Of a stretch of DNA of 64,000 nucleotides, positions 34,850-46,950 are shown one piece after another. The DNA is from Craterostigma plantagineum (taxonomy: Eukaryota > Streptophyta > Magnoliopsida > Lamiales > Linderniaceae), in contig JAPQWV010000730.1 of assembly GCA_027422505.1 (NCBI GenBank), positions 186,001 through 250,000 on the forward strand, written 5' to 3'. Under the pieces are notes generated by a model. The model ran no database searches, was not told the DNA's origin, and worked only from the letters and a program-made list of their open reading frames with translations. The translations under genes were made by a program, and so were the position numbers. How positions within the stretch are numbered: position 1 is the first letter of the stretch; each line of letters opens with the position of its first letter.

Positions 34850-35146
34850 GTAACTAATTTCATTTGCCATTATAGATTTCTGCTATTTCCGACGAGTCGT
34901 AAGTCCTACTTCAGCGGATCCCATGTCATTGCCAAGTCACGGCTTGCTTAGTCGGAATATAATCGAAAATCCATATTAATTCACACACGTGAAGTTGGTG
35001 GCCATAATTATTTTCAATCGTCCGGTAGTAAACTGACGTAAAATCCACATATTTAGTGACTAGAATTTATCATTTTTCCAAAGGTGTCTCAATAGTGAAG
35101 CGGTTAAATATATTCTAAGTGCAAGGTCATCCTATTCACCCATAGA
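34850..35146. other. Unassigned flank between LARD and MULE
   Basis: About 300 bases of low-repeat sequence with no gene, RNA or terminal repeat recognised. Confidence 0.4.
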
Positions 35147-35239
35147 CGATGAAGTGGGTATCTTTAATAAAATAATTATAAAAATAAAAAATATTAACAA
35201 AATAATTATGAATATTAATAAAATAAAGAACTTCGTATC

Positions 35240-35375
35240 ATTTTATTACGAGTTATATAACTCGTATAAAGCTTATACCAGTACTCATCCTCGCTGGCAA
35301 CGCTAAGGACGTGGTCGTATGAAGTTTATACGAGTTATATCTCTTAACTCGTATAACATTCATACGAATTAGATC
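35240..35375. repeat. Left subterminal ACGAGTTA inverted repeats of the MULE
   Basis: Two facing pairs, TTACGAGTTATATAACTCGTA and CGAGTTATATCTCTTAACTC, form small palindromes. The same word recurs in both orientations at 37840-38175 near the right end. Arrays like these are usual transposase-binding sites in plant DNA transposons; binding here is inferred. Confidence 0.6.
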
Positions 35376-35929
35376 TGGTTTCTTAAAAACCCTACAGATC
35401 TCTCTCGACGACGAAGACGAAGAGACCACCTCCACCAGCTGCTGCCCGCCGCCTCTTGCCGCCGCCACCGCGACGTTGTTCTTGCTACCGCCACGATGTT
35501 GTTCTTGCTGCCGCCGGGACCCTCTTGCTGCCGTCGCGCCGCCACCCCCCTCGAAGTGCCGTCGCGACCCGCCTCGAAGTACTGCTGCCGTTACCCCCCA
35601 CCCGCCGCCGCTTCGACCCGCCGCGACCCGCGTCTCGTCGCCTTCTACCCGCCGTTACCCTCCACCCGCTGCCGTCTCGTCTCGATCTACGTGCGATTAC
35701 ATCCGGTGAGCGACCCTCGTGCCTCGTTATATGCTTTTTTTTATTTGTTTGATTTTATGGTCGATATTGTTACAATAGTAATATGATTGATTTATTTAGA
35801 TTCCGTATTGTTTTATTGTAGAACGATTTGGATTCTTCTTACGGGCCTGTAGATAATTTGGTATTGACGATGCAGTCAAACACCGTAGTAAGGATTTGTT
35901 GTCAGATGGGGATGCGATAGATAGAATTA

Positions 35930-36530
35930 TTAAGATTAGGTCATTAGAGAATGTTATGTGAGGTACTAGAGAAGCACCGAATGTTCTACACGGTCGCTTA
36001 TTAGGGATGTTGAACGATATGGGTCTATACATCATCTACAGCTGTATGTCGTAGAAGGTTGACCCTCATTTGATACAGCATTGGTAGAGCGTTGGAGGAA
36101 GGAGACCCATACGTTTCATTTTTTTTGTTGGGGAGGCGACCATTACTTTACAGGACATATGTATTTTGTGGGGTTTGCCTGACGGTAGTTGTGTTTCCGG
36201 TGTGATCCATACGTGGACGGTCACACAGTGGATGGACGAGTGCGAGCGATTGCTAGGCTTTAAACCGCCTAGTGAGAAAATTAAGGGGTCATCGTTGTCG
36301 ATGAAGTCGTTAGCGAGTTGGTTGTTGGCCCATCCGACGGATGATAGTGATGAGGTAGAGGTCGAGTGATCAGTACGGGGTTATGCAATGCTGCTCTACG
36401 GTGCGGTGATGTTCCCCGATTGTAGTGCCACTGTGCCAGTACCGTACCGTCAACATACCTTCAGTTGTTGGAGAATATTGAGGAGGTGCACATGTTTAGT
36501 GGGATAGTGCGGTGCTGGCGTTCCTTTACA
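35930..36530 (+). pseudogene. Plant mobile domain (PMD) protein remnant
   Basis: Across three frames one reads the ordered PMD landmarks: LLGMLNDMG, ERWRKETHTFHF, EATITLQDICILWGLP, then an open piece (36166-36369) with TWTVTQWMDECERLLGFKP and SLASWLLAHPTDD, then GYAMLLYGAVMFPD and HTFSCWRI. PMD proteins occur in retrotransposons, MULEs and as domesticated MAIN/MAIL nuclear proteins in plants. Frame changes near 36100 and a stop at 36367-36369 break the gene. Lying inside MULE ends with mudrA, it is the transposon-borne form, not a host MAIL gene. Confidence 0.8.
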
Positions 36531-36539
36531 AATAGCTTT

Positions 36540-36715
36540 GTTCTTATTAATATATTGTATTGTTAATGTATTATTATTATTACATTTATTATTATAATCG
36601 TATTATTATATTTGTTGTTATTATTATATTATATTTATTACTGTAATTATTATTATTATTTTTATTATTATTATTATATTTATTATTATTTATTATTATT
36701 ATATTTATTGTTAAG
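36540..36715. repeat. ATT microsatellite
   Basis: Mostly ATT/TTATTATTA units with interruptions, located between the two converging MULE pseudogenes. Confidence 0.9.
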
Positions 36716-36811
36716 AAATCAATTTAAATTCAGTGGATATAAGAGTAAAACGTGAAAACAACGAGTGTATATTTTCAGCGCCGTCCGCGTTGTCTAGCAC
36801 CCCTGTCCATC

Positions 36812-37480
36812 TCATTCCTTATGCGGACCTTCAAATTTTGTAACAGACCAGTTGCCTTTTTTTGGCTTGAAGGATGCCCTCAGTCTCCAAGGGCAATCAG
36901 CCGTGTGATCACATTGAACACTCCAACGTGTACTGCTGCGTTCATTAACGTAATACTCGCGTCTAGCAACCGTGATCGAAAAATCGTCGGCGGCACGTTG
37001 TAAATGTTTCTTACTTGGAAAAATCCTACCTCGACAAAACATATGGTTATCTCTGTCGTAAAACTCCCCGTAACCACCGTAGCCGTGACCATCAGGAGGT
37101 GGCATTTGGTCGTCTGGAAAAATGGAACGGATTGAAACAGCGCCGGAGCAGCAGAATCCGGTGGAGTGGTATCATGTGGCGCATTGTCATCGTTGTTCTC
37201 GTCGGGTGGGATCGGGTAACTCGAACGGTGGATCCTCAGCGTCTGCTTCCGAATCACTAACATCAACATCTTCCTCGAGTTCAGGCACGCAATCTGACAC
37301 GGACTCCAGCATATTGAATGGAACACCAAGCGTCGGCATCTCCAGAGAAACGTTGATGAACCCTGCTGTAACTCAGAAATGTCGGGAAAATCCGGACATG
37401 TATAACTCAAAGAACCAACTTCAAAGTTTCGATGAGGCTCTTCGTTCAAATCAAAATTTGAAAGTTCAGTTATTTTAACA
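36812..37480 (-). pseudogene. mudrA transposase, N-terminal part only
   Basis: Minus strand 37105-36812 is an open MULE-transposase DNA-binding domain: GRIFPSKKHLQRAADDFSI, then CPWRLRASFKP and WSVTKFEGPH with the Cys and His spacing of the WRKY-GCM1-like zinc finger. Upstream (37480-37100), in broken frames, is an acidic leader starting near NEEPHRNFEVGSLSY. The central DDE catalytic core and C-terminal SWIM zinc finger are absent; the sequence ends just before the microsatellite. The DNA-binding half would recognise terminal repeats, but no cleavage could occur. Confidence 0.85.
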
Positions 37481-38276
37481 AAAACCTCAAAACAATTATT
37501 CTCCGAATCGGGATGTATGAAAAATTGTAAATCGTTATCGTTGGAGATTTAGAGTAGCTGATGAAAGATGCGAGAATGTTGGAAGTATTCATTTTTCGCC
37601 TGGACAATCAACGAACAACGCCTCCTATCAGCACCATTTCGAACAACGACATAAAATCGGAAAAACTGGTGTTGCGACGGATTCGCCTATACGTAATAGG
37701 ACGGATATTATATTTGAAAATAGAATCGGAAGATTGAATTATTTCATCGCCGAAATATACTATGACTTGTACACGACTCGACAGCATTGTTTTGTGTTGT
37801 GTTACAAAATTGACGAGAGGGTGTATTTATAGAACCGTAACTCGTAACTTATAATTACGAGACATAAATTATTGAATCACTATTGTAACTCGTAAGAAGT
37901 AGTCACGAGTTACGCATGAATTATTGAGCACTATCTTAACTCCTAAGAAATGAATACGAGTTACTCGAATTATTGACTAACAGACAATGCATGCCCATGC
38001 AGGTTGGTCGGGTGGTCGGGCACTCAAGTAACTCGTGTTTGTATTATACGAGTTCAATAAGTATTTCGTAATCAGTTTTTACGAGTTAATGTTAAAAGGG
38101 TCAAATGGTCAGCGTGCCTCCGTGGAAGACTAACTCAGTAATGTTTTTATACGAGTTAGTAATTCGTGTAATATCTATACGAACTTCTCTATTTTATTAA
38201 TGCTTTCGACACTATGTTGATTATGTTAATGTTTGAATTTTTTTTTAACTATTTTATTAAATACCCCGGATGAAGT

Positions 38277-40426
38277 GTGGGAATAACTCAACTCATGTTG
38301 TAAATATAGTAACTATTATATATATCGAAATAAATTATACTAGTAGAGAAGATAAAAACACGCAGCCAACAGAATCACTCACCCATCAAGATTCTTTGGT
38401 ACCGAAATCCAAAGAGGATTAGCCCCTTGATTAAGCGAACTTAGTTATCAATAGAACTATATTAAATAATCTTAAAACGAACACTAATCGATCTCAGAAA
38501 CCTAACATGATACTTACATTGTATTCACCCATATTTCAAACCCGAAATCGCCGGAGTCAAATAAAATATAACAAGATATTCCATACAATCATCGCACACA
38601 CTATGTAATTAGAAACCCTTAATCTGACCGTCAATTATTACGAATAATGAAATATGCTGCAAGAATTCTCCATACAAATAAGAATAAACACGACGAAGCA
38701 TCCGTGAACAAGCTTTAATACGATGTCCCTCACGAGCTTGTCACGTGCATAATACGGGTCCTCATCGTTTCCCTAAGACTCGTCTTGCCATAGATATTCT
38801 ATCAACATGAGTGAATATAAATTTGCTATCTAAATAAAAGGAAATATTATATTAATGAATGCACGACCCGACTTTCTAGGACACGTCAGAACTTAGGGAC
38901 GACCAACTTATCTTGGGCTATATGCTTGAAATTAAGGTTCACGTCCTAGAAAGTTCAAGTTGACACCAGCATCGTCGTGTTCTCCACACTTCAGCTATGT
39001 ACGGTCTGAAATGAATCCAAAACTTGGCTATGGGACGACCCGACTTTCAAATTTGATTGATTTTCCTGGCATCTGTGTATCATCACCGTTGGTTTTCAGT
39101 GGGCTAATCGGCCATTGGGCTTAAAGTGGGTAAGTCTGGATTTAATTAAATTGGGAAGCCATTGGTCGTCGAAACAACAAACCGTTAAAAGATTACGAAT
39201 CTACGTTTCGAGGAGAATATAACGAATTTTAATACGCTAAAAAACGAGTTTGGGTGACTAAGAAATTAATTTTACGCCAATAACCATTAAAATGGTTGAT
39301 ATTGTATAATGATGGAATTAAGTGTTCCACATTGGTTAGACACTAAGAAATCCTTCACTATAAGTATAGAAACCCATGTGGGTTTAATCAAAAAGACTTG
39401 TCATGTGTATAGGCTTAAATGAGCTTAAGTGGACTTGAGATAATTGGGTGAGTTTTGGCCCAAATATAGCCCGAGTGCGAGGAGGTGCCTCGCACCGACG
39501 AGCACCGAGCTCGTGGCCGAGGCCGAGCCGTGCCGTGCCGTGCCAAAGTGCGAAATGGGTGCTTTGAGGTGCACACTCGCACGCCGCATCTGAGTGAGGA
39601 GCTTAAATTTATGCTCCGGTGAGCGGTGACGGCAACGATGATGTCACTGGTGACATGGCAGCTCGAGTGACGTGCCGTATGCCGCAAATGTAGAGAGGAA
39701 ATCTATAAATACACCCCATATGGAAGTTGGAAAAATTCATTCATTCCAACCCACACGAAATTGCATTATTCACTCCCATACTCCCTATAATCCCGTAGCA
39801 AGAAAAATTTTGATTTCGAGTACGGTTTGCCAGAAAACTCGAATTGTTGTGCTACGATTACGAGCTAAAAAGTCGTTGTATCTTGGGGACGATAGCCACT
39901 AACCGAAAGCATTGTATATCGGTGCGATTTCGTCTTTCGGACAGTGTGTCTAACACACTCCTCAACCTTTCATTCTACGACGTTTACGGTAATGGATAAT
40001 CTCGATAAACTCAAGGTCGAGTTATTCATCATCTAATGTTTACATGGAATCGTGATAGCTGTGTTCGTGTACTGGGTTCTCACACACTGTATGTGTATCT
40101 GAAGATAACACTCCATCTTCTGACTATGTTCAAGATAACTACTACCACAAAGCACTAATCCGGCGTTCCATCCACCGCCGACCAGACCGCAACCGAAGAA
40201 ACAACAATCACAAGTCAACAACAAATAACGAAATTAATTAGGTTAAATGGGATCGATCTAACTCATCATCAATTCCAAGGAAAAATATATGATGTGCCCG
40301 ACCAACATTACTATTATAAATCATTATACATGGCCCATAAGGTTTATTTTGGGGCATAATACGTATGTTTTTTTGTAAGTAAAGTGAGGTTTTGTAGAAG
40401 CAATCAAACAAATTAGGTTTCACCTA
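38277..40426. other. 2.1 kb without a recognised gene
   Basis: AT-rich and intergenic. The GACCCGACTTTC phrase occurs at ~38867 and ~39038, an inverted repeat ACTTTCTAGGAC / GTCCTAGAAAGT lies at ~38872 and ~38941, and 39470-39690 is GC-richer (GCACCGACGAGCACCGAGCT). These could mark an old LTR or hairpin element, but I found no paired termini or target duplication. Open frames on both strands lack motifs. Confidence 0.4.
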
Positions 40427-40735
40427 TCTATTCTGTTATATTAAGGGTGAGGGGCTAGATAAACGGTCAAATGGTATGTCATTTGACATTAAAAAATTTA
40501 AATAATAAAATTAAAAAAAAAGTCACTAACTACTTTTAATTACTATATTTAGTTTAATACTATTTTTAGTTAAGTACTATCATATTTTTAATTTTTAATA
40601 AATTATTTTTTCTTTTTACATATTTATAACATACAAATTAAATTTGAATTATGATTTCTATGAAATATTCACATAAAATAAATTAAATGAATTTATATAA
40701 ATAGCGCATGCATTTGAGTGTGCACAAGTTACTAG
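40427..40735 (+). mobile_element. Non-autonomous Helitron, 309 bp
   Basis: Starts TCTATTCTGTTATATTAAGG after A (40426). It ends with a GCGCAT...GTGTGC hairpin (with G-T pairs, 40704-40722), a short spacer and CTAG before T (40736). Insertion between A and T with TC...CTAG ends is diagnostic of Helitrons. The first ~45 bases match the element at 21478 (minus strand). It is non-coding and AT-rich. Confidence 0.75.
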
Positions 40736-41430
40736 TGTAGATTAGCTGGTTACTTAAAAATAAAATACTGATTAAAATCAAGGGAAATTAACACTTAAAT
40801 ACCCAAAAGTATAAAAAAATGCCACATCAATCTCTTGTCAGTATTTTTATATGTAGGTAACTGTTCGAATAAATATTCTTACGTAGATATAGCTACCCAC
40901 TTGACTGAAGGTATATCATATATGAAATTTTATGTAGCATAGGGAAATGTATTATGGTATATAATACATTGAAACAAGGCACGTAATGGTTAAAGAGATA
41001 ACACAATATATTTAGGAAGTGGGTACCTCGCAAACCAAATATTGTACGTAATATACATATAAAAAGGATATCTAAAAGATGGTAAAATATTACTTTCAAC
41101 CAAACAAGTATCATGTATAAACTTTATTATATATATATATATATATATGAAATTTATCTACGAGATGACTGAGGCTATAATATTGTATGAGTAGTTGACC
41201 GTAGGCGTACACCTTAACATTTAAATCAAACTCAATCGGTGACTACAATTAACCGAAATGTTGACTGCCGTCAGTTACGATTCTGTTACAATTTTTCAGA
41301 CTTTTAGCAGAATATCATCAGTTTCCCACCAGTCATATCAAAGCAGTTGAGACCCATCACTTATTCTGCACTTGAACACGTCCAAATCCTTATTATCGCT
41401 TCCATAAAAGACGCTATACTTATTGCAGAC
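40736..41430. other. Upstream flank of the sulfotransferase pseudogene, with a MITE relative
   Basis: 40795-41090 contains AAATACCCAAAAGTATAAAA, TGTCAGTATTTTTATATGTA and GTGGGTACC phrases like the MITEs at 14444 and 15426, so a diverged third family member is likely. A TA run is at 41131-41150. The rest is the presumed old promoter. Confidence 0.45.
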
Positions 41431-41437
41431 AAGACAT

Positions 41438-41439
41438 TC

Positions 41440-41501
<62 letters not shown>

Positions 41502-41519
41502 TCTCTCCTCCCTCCCTCC

Positions 41520-41567
<48 letters not shown>

Positions 41568-41570
41568 ATT
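41438..41570. repeat. CT microsatellite in the leader of the sulfotransferase gene
   Basis: Nearly uninterrupted CT repeats with a C run at ~41519-41530, ending 8 bases before the ATG at 41577. CT tracts are frequent in plant 5' UTRs. Confidence 0.95.
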
Positions 41571-42050
41571 ACCATTATGGAAGAACCCAAAGACGATGAT
41601 GACGTCATCACCACGAGCCAAGACACGTCACGCCAAAAATGGTGCTGCAAAAAACTTCTCTACCCCTTCCATGGATTTTGGTTCATGAACTCATACCTAC
41701 AACCAGAACCACCCAAAGAGTCCATCAAAACTTCCAACCCACCTCCGATGACGTCATCCACGCCTCCTTCCCCAAGACCGGCACCACCTGGCTCAAAGCC
41801 CTCCTCCTCCACTTCATCCATTGCCGGCGACGGAAAAACCCCTCTACTACTCTCCGACAACCATCCCCAGGAATCCTAGCGCTCGAAACCACAAACCAGC
41901 CTATACGGCCGCAACCCAAGGCCGCCGGAGCCCGCGGCCGAATATTGCCGACCCACATACCGTATCAGATCCTCGGCGACCTACTGAGCTCAAGCGACTG
42001 TAAAATGGTCTACGTGGTGAGGAACCCAAAGGAGACCCTCATATCTCTTT

Positions 42051-42445
42051 TCTTGGCGTGGCAGCGAATCCGGTCGAGTAATACCGCGGCTAATATTTGA
42101 GAAATCAAAGACAAAATGTGGACTCTGAGATTTAACGTGGAAAACCCTCAATATATCTCTTTATAGTCAGAGAAAATACCCGACAAAGTCTCTATTATTT
42201 TTCCCTCTGTTTTTCTCTCACCCTGATCCCTCCTCTCTCTCTTTTTATTCTATCTTTGGAATTGCACACTTTGCACTGATCGATCGTAGCCTTTTTATAG
42301 ACAATCGATCTTGAGCAAATGAGGTAATTGCTTACCTCATTCAATAATGTAAACAAATAGAAAAATCTTCAGCACGTCATTGAATAACGAGTTGCCCATG
42401 TGATGAAATCCTTTTTGACTTGTCAAAACCGACAATATTCTGACA
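42051..42445 (-). repeat. 3' LTR of the copia element, 395 bp
   Basis: Matches 46518-46950 with small indels. It shares GAGTAATAC, CGATCGATCGTAGCC-type words and the TGTCAAAACCGACAATATTC terminus. Confidence 0.9.
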
Positions 42446-42559
42446 GTCTCTCACTTGACGATTTGATTGAGAATCAATCGGATATTCACACTATTCTTTC
42501 TCCCTTGCCTTTCATGTTGCTTACATCTCCGCTAGGCCACTCGAGGAACGGCACCAAAC

Positions 42560-45500
42560 GAACTTGTCAGTGTTGACTGCCTTCGTAGAAATCTGCTAGA
42601 TTATCTTTCGTATGAATTTTCTGCATATCTACCGTGTCCTCTTCCACTTTCTCACGAACGAAGTGATATTGGACTTATATGTGCTTTGACCTAGAATGAA
42701 AAGCTGGATTCCTTGCGAGATGCAAGGCCCTCTGGCTGTCGCAGAACAGAGGAATATTTTCATGTTCGTGTCCGAGTTCCTTTATGATCATTTTCAACTA
42801 TACCGCCTCTTTACTTGCCTGCGTAGCTGCAACATATCATGCTTCAGTTGTTGACGTCGCGAAAACGGACTGAAGCTTCGATAACCAGCTTACGGCTCCA
42901 CTAGTAAGAGTGAACACATATCCCGTGGGTAGATTTGCTCTTGTCAAGATCACCTGCATAATAAGAATCAACATACCCTCTGACAGTAAAGTCTGATCCC
43001 CCGTAACATAATGCAACATCTGAGGTTCCTTTGATATATCGTAGGATCCTCTTCACCGTGCTCCAATGCTCTTTACCCGAATTTGCCATGTATTGACTCG
43101 CTACTCCCGCTGCATGTGCAATGTCTGGCCGTGTACAAATCATTGCGAACACAAGACTTCCCACCGCTGATGCATACGGTACTCAAGACATCTCCATCCT
43201 TCCTTCTTCACTGCTAGGACTCATACTTGATGATAATTTGAAATTAACAAGAAGTGGGGTAGAAATTAGCTTACAATCTTGCATATGGAAGCGTCGTAAG
43301 ACCTTCCTCAGATAATTCTTCTGCTAAAACCAAATCATTTTGTTATTTCTGCCTCGGTAAATTTGCATCCTCTAGAATCTTGTTTGCCGGTCTCAAGTCC
43401 TTCATTTCGAATTTCCTAGCCAACTGCGTCTTGAGTTATTCAATACGATATTGGTTGGGACCTGCTACCAACATGTCATCAAAATACAACAGTAATATGA
43501 TAAAATCATTTTCACCAAACCTCTTGAAATATGCACAAGGTTCTGCATTTAATCTATTCTATCCGAGGCTCATGATGAAGGAATCAAATCTCTTATACCA
43601 ACACCTCGGCGCCTGTTTGAGACCGTATAGAGATTTGTTCAACCTGGAAACCAAGTTCCATTTTTCTTTGTCTTCAAAACCTTTCGGCTGGAGCATACAA
43701 ACCTCTTCTTCAAGATCTCCATGAAGAAAAACCATCTTCACATCTAGTTGCTGTAGATGTAGATCGAACGTAGCACACATCGCAGGAGTACCCGAACAGT
43801 CGTCAGTCGAAGCACCGGTGAGTGTATCTCATTGAAATCAATGCATTCTTTCTGAGTGTAGCCTTTAACCACCAGTCGTGCGCGAAATCGCTCTACTTGA
43901 TCGTCACTGTTCCGCTTGATTTTAAAGACCCATTTATTGTCGATTGCCTTTCTTCCTTGAGATAGTGGCACCAACTCTCAAGTCTTATTTTCCGTAGAGC
44001 TTTCATTTCTTCTTGCATTGCCGCCAACCACTGATTTGCATCTGAACTGTTCAGTGCTTCTTGAAGAGTTGATGGCTCTCCGTCATCAGTTAGAAGACAG
44101 TATGCAACGTTGCTATCCATATCGTAATCTTCATGCCAGGATGGTGCGGCTCTTTACGTGTGCCCCTTCTAAGTTCTAGCTCTGAAGATTCACTTGGCAC
44201 TTCCTTGTGCTCTGGTGCTGCTTCAGAAGAATCTTGTTCAATAGACTTCTCTTTCACCTGAATCGTCGTAGTCTCTGATCGTTCCTTTATTGTGCTCTCA
44301 TTTTCTCCGATTAGTTTATCTTCTATAAAGATAACCTTCTTGCTGATGACAATCTTGTGGGCAGTGGGATCCCACAGGTGATACCCCTTCACACCATCAG
44401 CATACCCCAACAAAAAACACTCCTGGACTTTGGATTCAATTTTCTAGTTTCTTAGGCATTGTACATCACGCACACAGGACTTCCAAATACATGGAGTCTG
44501 GAACAATCCGCTGCCTTCCCGGTCCACATCTCCATCGGCGTCTTCTGATCAATTGCCGTTGAAAGCGAGCGATTGATCACGTAGCAGGCAGTGTCGACTG
44601 CTTCTACCCAGTATGATTTATCCAGACCTGCACCTCACAACATGGCTCTTGTTCTTTCCAGCTGAGTCCTGTTCATCCGCTCCACCACTCCATTTTGTTG
44701 TGGAGTACACCGTAGTGAACTGCCTTTTGATGCCTTCCCTTTTGCAAAAGTTATCAAATTCCTTGCCAGTATATTCTCCTCCATTATCCGTCCTGAAACA
44801 CTTGATCTTCTTTTTCGTATCAAGTTCGACTCGAGCCTTGAAATTTTGAAGGTAACGAACACATCTCCGTTACCCTTGATGATATACATCCAACATCTCT
44901 GGGAGTAATCGTCGATGAATGACACAAAATACTTTCCTCCTCCTCAGGATGAAACCGGTGACTGCCATGCATCATAGTTAACCGAATTCTAAAATATCGT
45001 TGCTTCTAGAATTTGATGTGTTGAACTGTAGCCCATGCTGCTTGTTTGCTACGCAATGCTCACAGAATGGTAGCGACACCTTCGTGAGACCCTGAAGTAG
45101 ATTTTGGCCCGCATGAATTTTCATTCCTTGTTCCGACATATGCCCGAGCTTCTGATGCCATAGCATAGTGGATCTTTCGCTTGAATTTCTCGAAGCCACA
45201 GACGCTTTCCCTTCTTGCACCGTCTCTCCCAACAACTTATACAAATTTGCAGCAACCTTTTCACCTTTCATGACTACAAGTGCTCCCTAAAATGTTTTCA
45301 TTATTCCTCCACGAACTTTGATTCAAGATCATCGAGCTGTCCCACTGACAATAAATTCTTCTTAGACCTTCCACGTGTCTCACTCCTTGAATAGTGCGAA
45401 CTGTACACAAATCCTCCTAAGATAAGTTCATAGTGGTTGACCCAGTCTCTTCGAGAGGTCATATGATAAGTTGCTCCCAAGTCAAGAGGCCATATCTCGT

Positions 45501-46322
45501 CGTAAGCCTTCCTGCTCTCCGTTGAGATAGCTGCTTTGCTACACAATATGTCTCCACCTAACGCTTTTGCCAGATTTCCTTGAGGATTTGAGTTCTTCAG
45601 GCTCCAACAATCCTTCTTCAAGTGACCCTCTTTCCATAGTGGTAGCATTTCATATCCTTCTTCTTACTTCTTGATTTTCCCCTGTCTGGAGTGTGACTCC
45701 CACTTGAACCATGTTCCGTTGATCTCCCTCTCATCACCATCAAAGCTCGACTTGTTGAGCGCCTGCTTGCTGGTCCTCTTTGTTCTTTCGCCGATTTTCT
45801 TCTTCGAGAATTGCAGCTGCGATGTTATTGAAGACCAGATCTTTAGCGTTGTTCGTCAAGTTGATGATGAGTTGCTCATACGAATCAGACAGACTTTGAA
45901 GTAGAATTTCTGCACGTTCTTTAGCCTCCGTTTATACCCCAAAGACGTTAGCTGGGAAAATAGAGTATTCAAGACATTGAGGTACTCCGTCACCGAAGTA
46001 GATTCAGACATTCTCAAGGTGAACAATTTTCTCTTCAAGAATATTTTGTTGTATCGGCTCGTATAGAGTGGTTAGGTGGTCCCAAATCTCCTTTGTCGTT
46101 TTCTTTTCTTCGACGTTGGACAATATCTCATCTGCTAGTGCCAGATGGAGATTTGCGACAGCAGTCCCATTCATCTTGTTCCATTTTTTATCGTCTGTCA
46201 GTGTGGCTGGTTTTCCATATATAGCCTCCAGATAGGCGTCCTTTTGCAAGATCGCCTTTATCGCTAATTTTCACAGAGAAATTTCTCCCGTTGAACTTTT
46301 CAATATCAAATTTAACCGCCAT
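42560..46322 (-). pseudogene. Ty1/copia gag-pol, decayed
   Basis: Minus-strand order: gag (46322-45690, FDIEKFNGRNFS at the start), one zinc knuckle ending KEGHLKKDCW (~45640), protease with PLDLGATYHM (active site DSG changed to DLG, ~45490), GAG-pre-integrase with LWHQKLGHMSEQGM (~45150), integrase (FIDDYSQRCWMY and TPQQNGVVERMNRT, 44925-44660), RT ([45 protein letters not shown]; 43974-43560, then the FDDMLVAG catalytic region near 43480) and RNase H (SLVFAMICTRPDIAHA to STTEA and on to ~42640). Stops and frame changes separate almost every domain. The motifs fit a Tork/Tnt1-like lineage, which is inference. Confidence 0.88.
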
Positions 46323-46503
46323 AATTACTGCTCAGTCGTGAGTGATACCTCCGACGGGGTTGAAGCAGATAATTATCGAACTCGTTACGGCCTTCGTCAC
46401 CGTTACAAGGGCAATATAATATCTATTATTTTTTGATGTGGATGGTCCACGTTAGTGACAACCACGTAGCATACGATAAACAGATATATAAAATTCAAGT
46501 TAG

Positions 46504-46515
46504 GCTCTGATACCA
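46504..46515 (-). other. Primer binding site of the copia element
   Basis: The minus strand reads TGGTATCAGAGC two bases inside the 5' LTR, complementary to initiator tRNA-Met. Confidence 0.9.
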
Positions 46516-46517
46516 AT

Positions 46518-46950
46518 TGTTGGCGTGACATCGGACCCGGTCGAGTAATACGGCGGCTTATATTTGAGAAATTAAAGATAAAATGTGGACGAGATTTAAC
46601 GTGGAAAATCCTCAATCTCTCTCTTTATAGTCGGAGAAAACCCTCAAACTCTATTATTTTTCCACATGGAAAACCCTCAATATCTCTCTTTAACGTGGAA
46701 AACCCTCAAACTCTATTATTTTCCCTCTATTTTTCTATCACCTGATCTCTCTTCTCAGTCTTTTTATTTTATCTGCGGGATTGCACACTTTGCACTGATC
46801 GATCGTAGCCTTTTTATGAGCAAATGAGGTAACTGAGTACCTCATTCAGTAATGTGAACGAATAGAAAAATCTTCAGCACGTTATTGAATAATGAGTTGC
46901 CCATGTGATGAAATCCTTTTTGACTTGTCAAAACCGACAATATTCTGACA
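46518..46950 (-). repeat. 5' LTR of the copia element, 433 bp
   Basis: Contains an extra internal duplication of the AACGTGGAAAACCCTCAA phrase (46590-46710) that the other LTR lacks, accounting for most of the length difference. Confidence 0.88.

Larger units (their letters stand above)
35156..38267. mobile_element. Mutator-like element with PMD and mudrA fragments
   Basis: Long imperfect terminal inverted repeats: GGGTATCTTTAATAAAATAA at the left and, inverted, GGGGTATTTAATAAAATAGT at the right, similar for roughly 90 bases to AATAAAATAGAGAAGTTCGTAT. Nine-base flanks cgatgaagt (35147-35155) and ggatgaagt (38268-38276) match at 8 of 9. Both subterminal regions are packed with ACGAGTTA/TAACTCGT words. 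Inside are a plus-strand plant-mobile-domain pseudogene and a minus-strand mudrA N-terminus facing each other across an ATT microsatellite. The catalytic DDE region of the transposase is missing. Confidence 0.85.
42051..46950 (-). mobile_element. Ty1/copia retrotransposon inside the sulfotransferase gene
   Basis: LTRs 42051-42445 and 46518-46950 are flanked by perfect tcttt duplications (42046-42050 and 46951-46955). On the minus strand the LTRs begin TGTCAGAATATTGTCGG and end CAACA, followed by the primer site at 46504-46515 and preceded at the other end by the purine tract AAGTGAGAGAC. Gag, protease, integrase, RT and RNase H are all present in copia order but carry many stops and frame changes. 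The outer tip of the left LTR has changed (TCTTGGCGTGG where the other LTR has TGTTGGCGTGA). Confidence 0.92.

Noticed and set aside
35456..35786. Pro/Arg-rich frames just inside the MULE left end
   Set aside because: Three overlapping frames from a CCG-rich patch; no domain. It may be part of a leader for the PMD gene but cannot be called a gene.
36166..36369. Functional MAIN/MAIL-type host gene
   Set aside because: The PMD sequence is broken by stops and frame changes and lies within MULE inverted ends with mudrA.
41361..41650. Minus-strand frames with long Arg-Glu runs
   Set aside because: Pure product of the CT microsatellite in the sulfotransferase leader.
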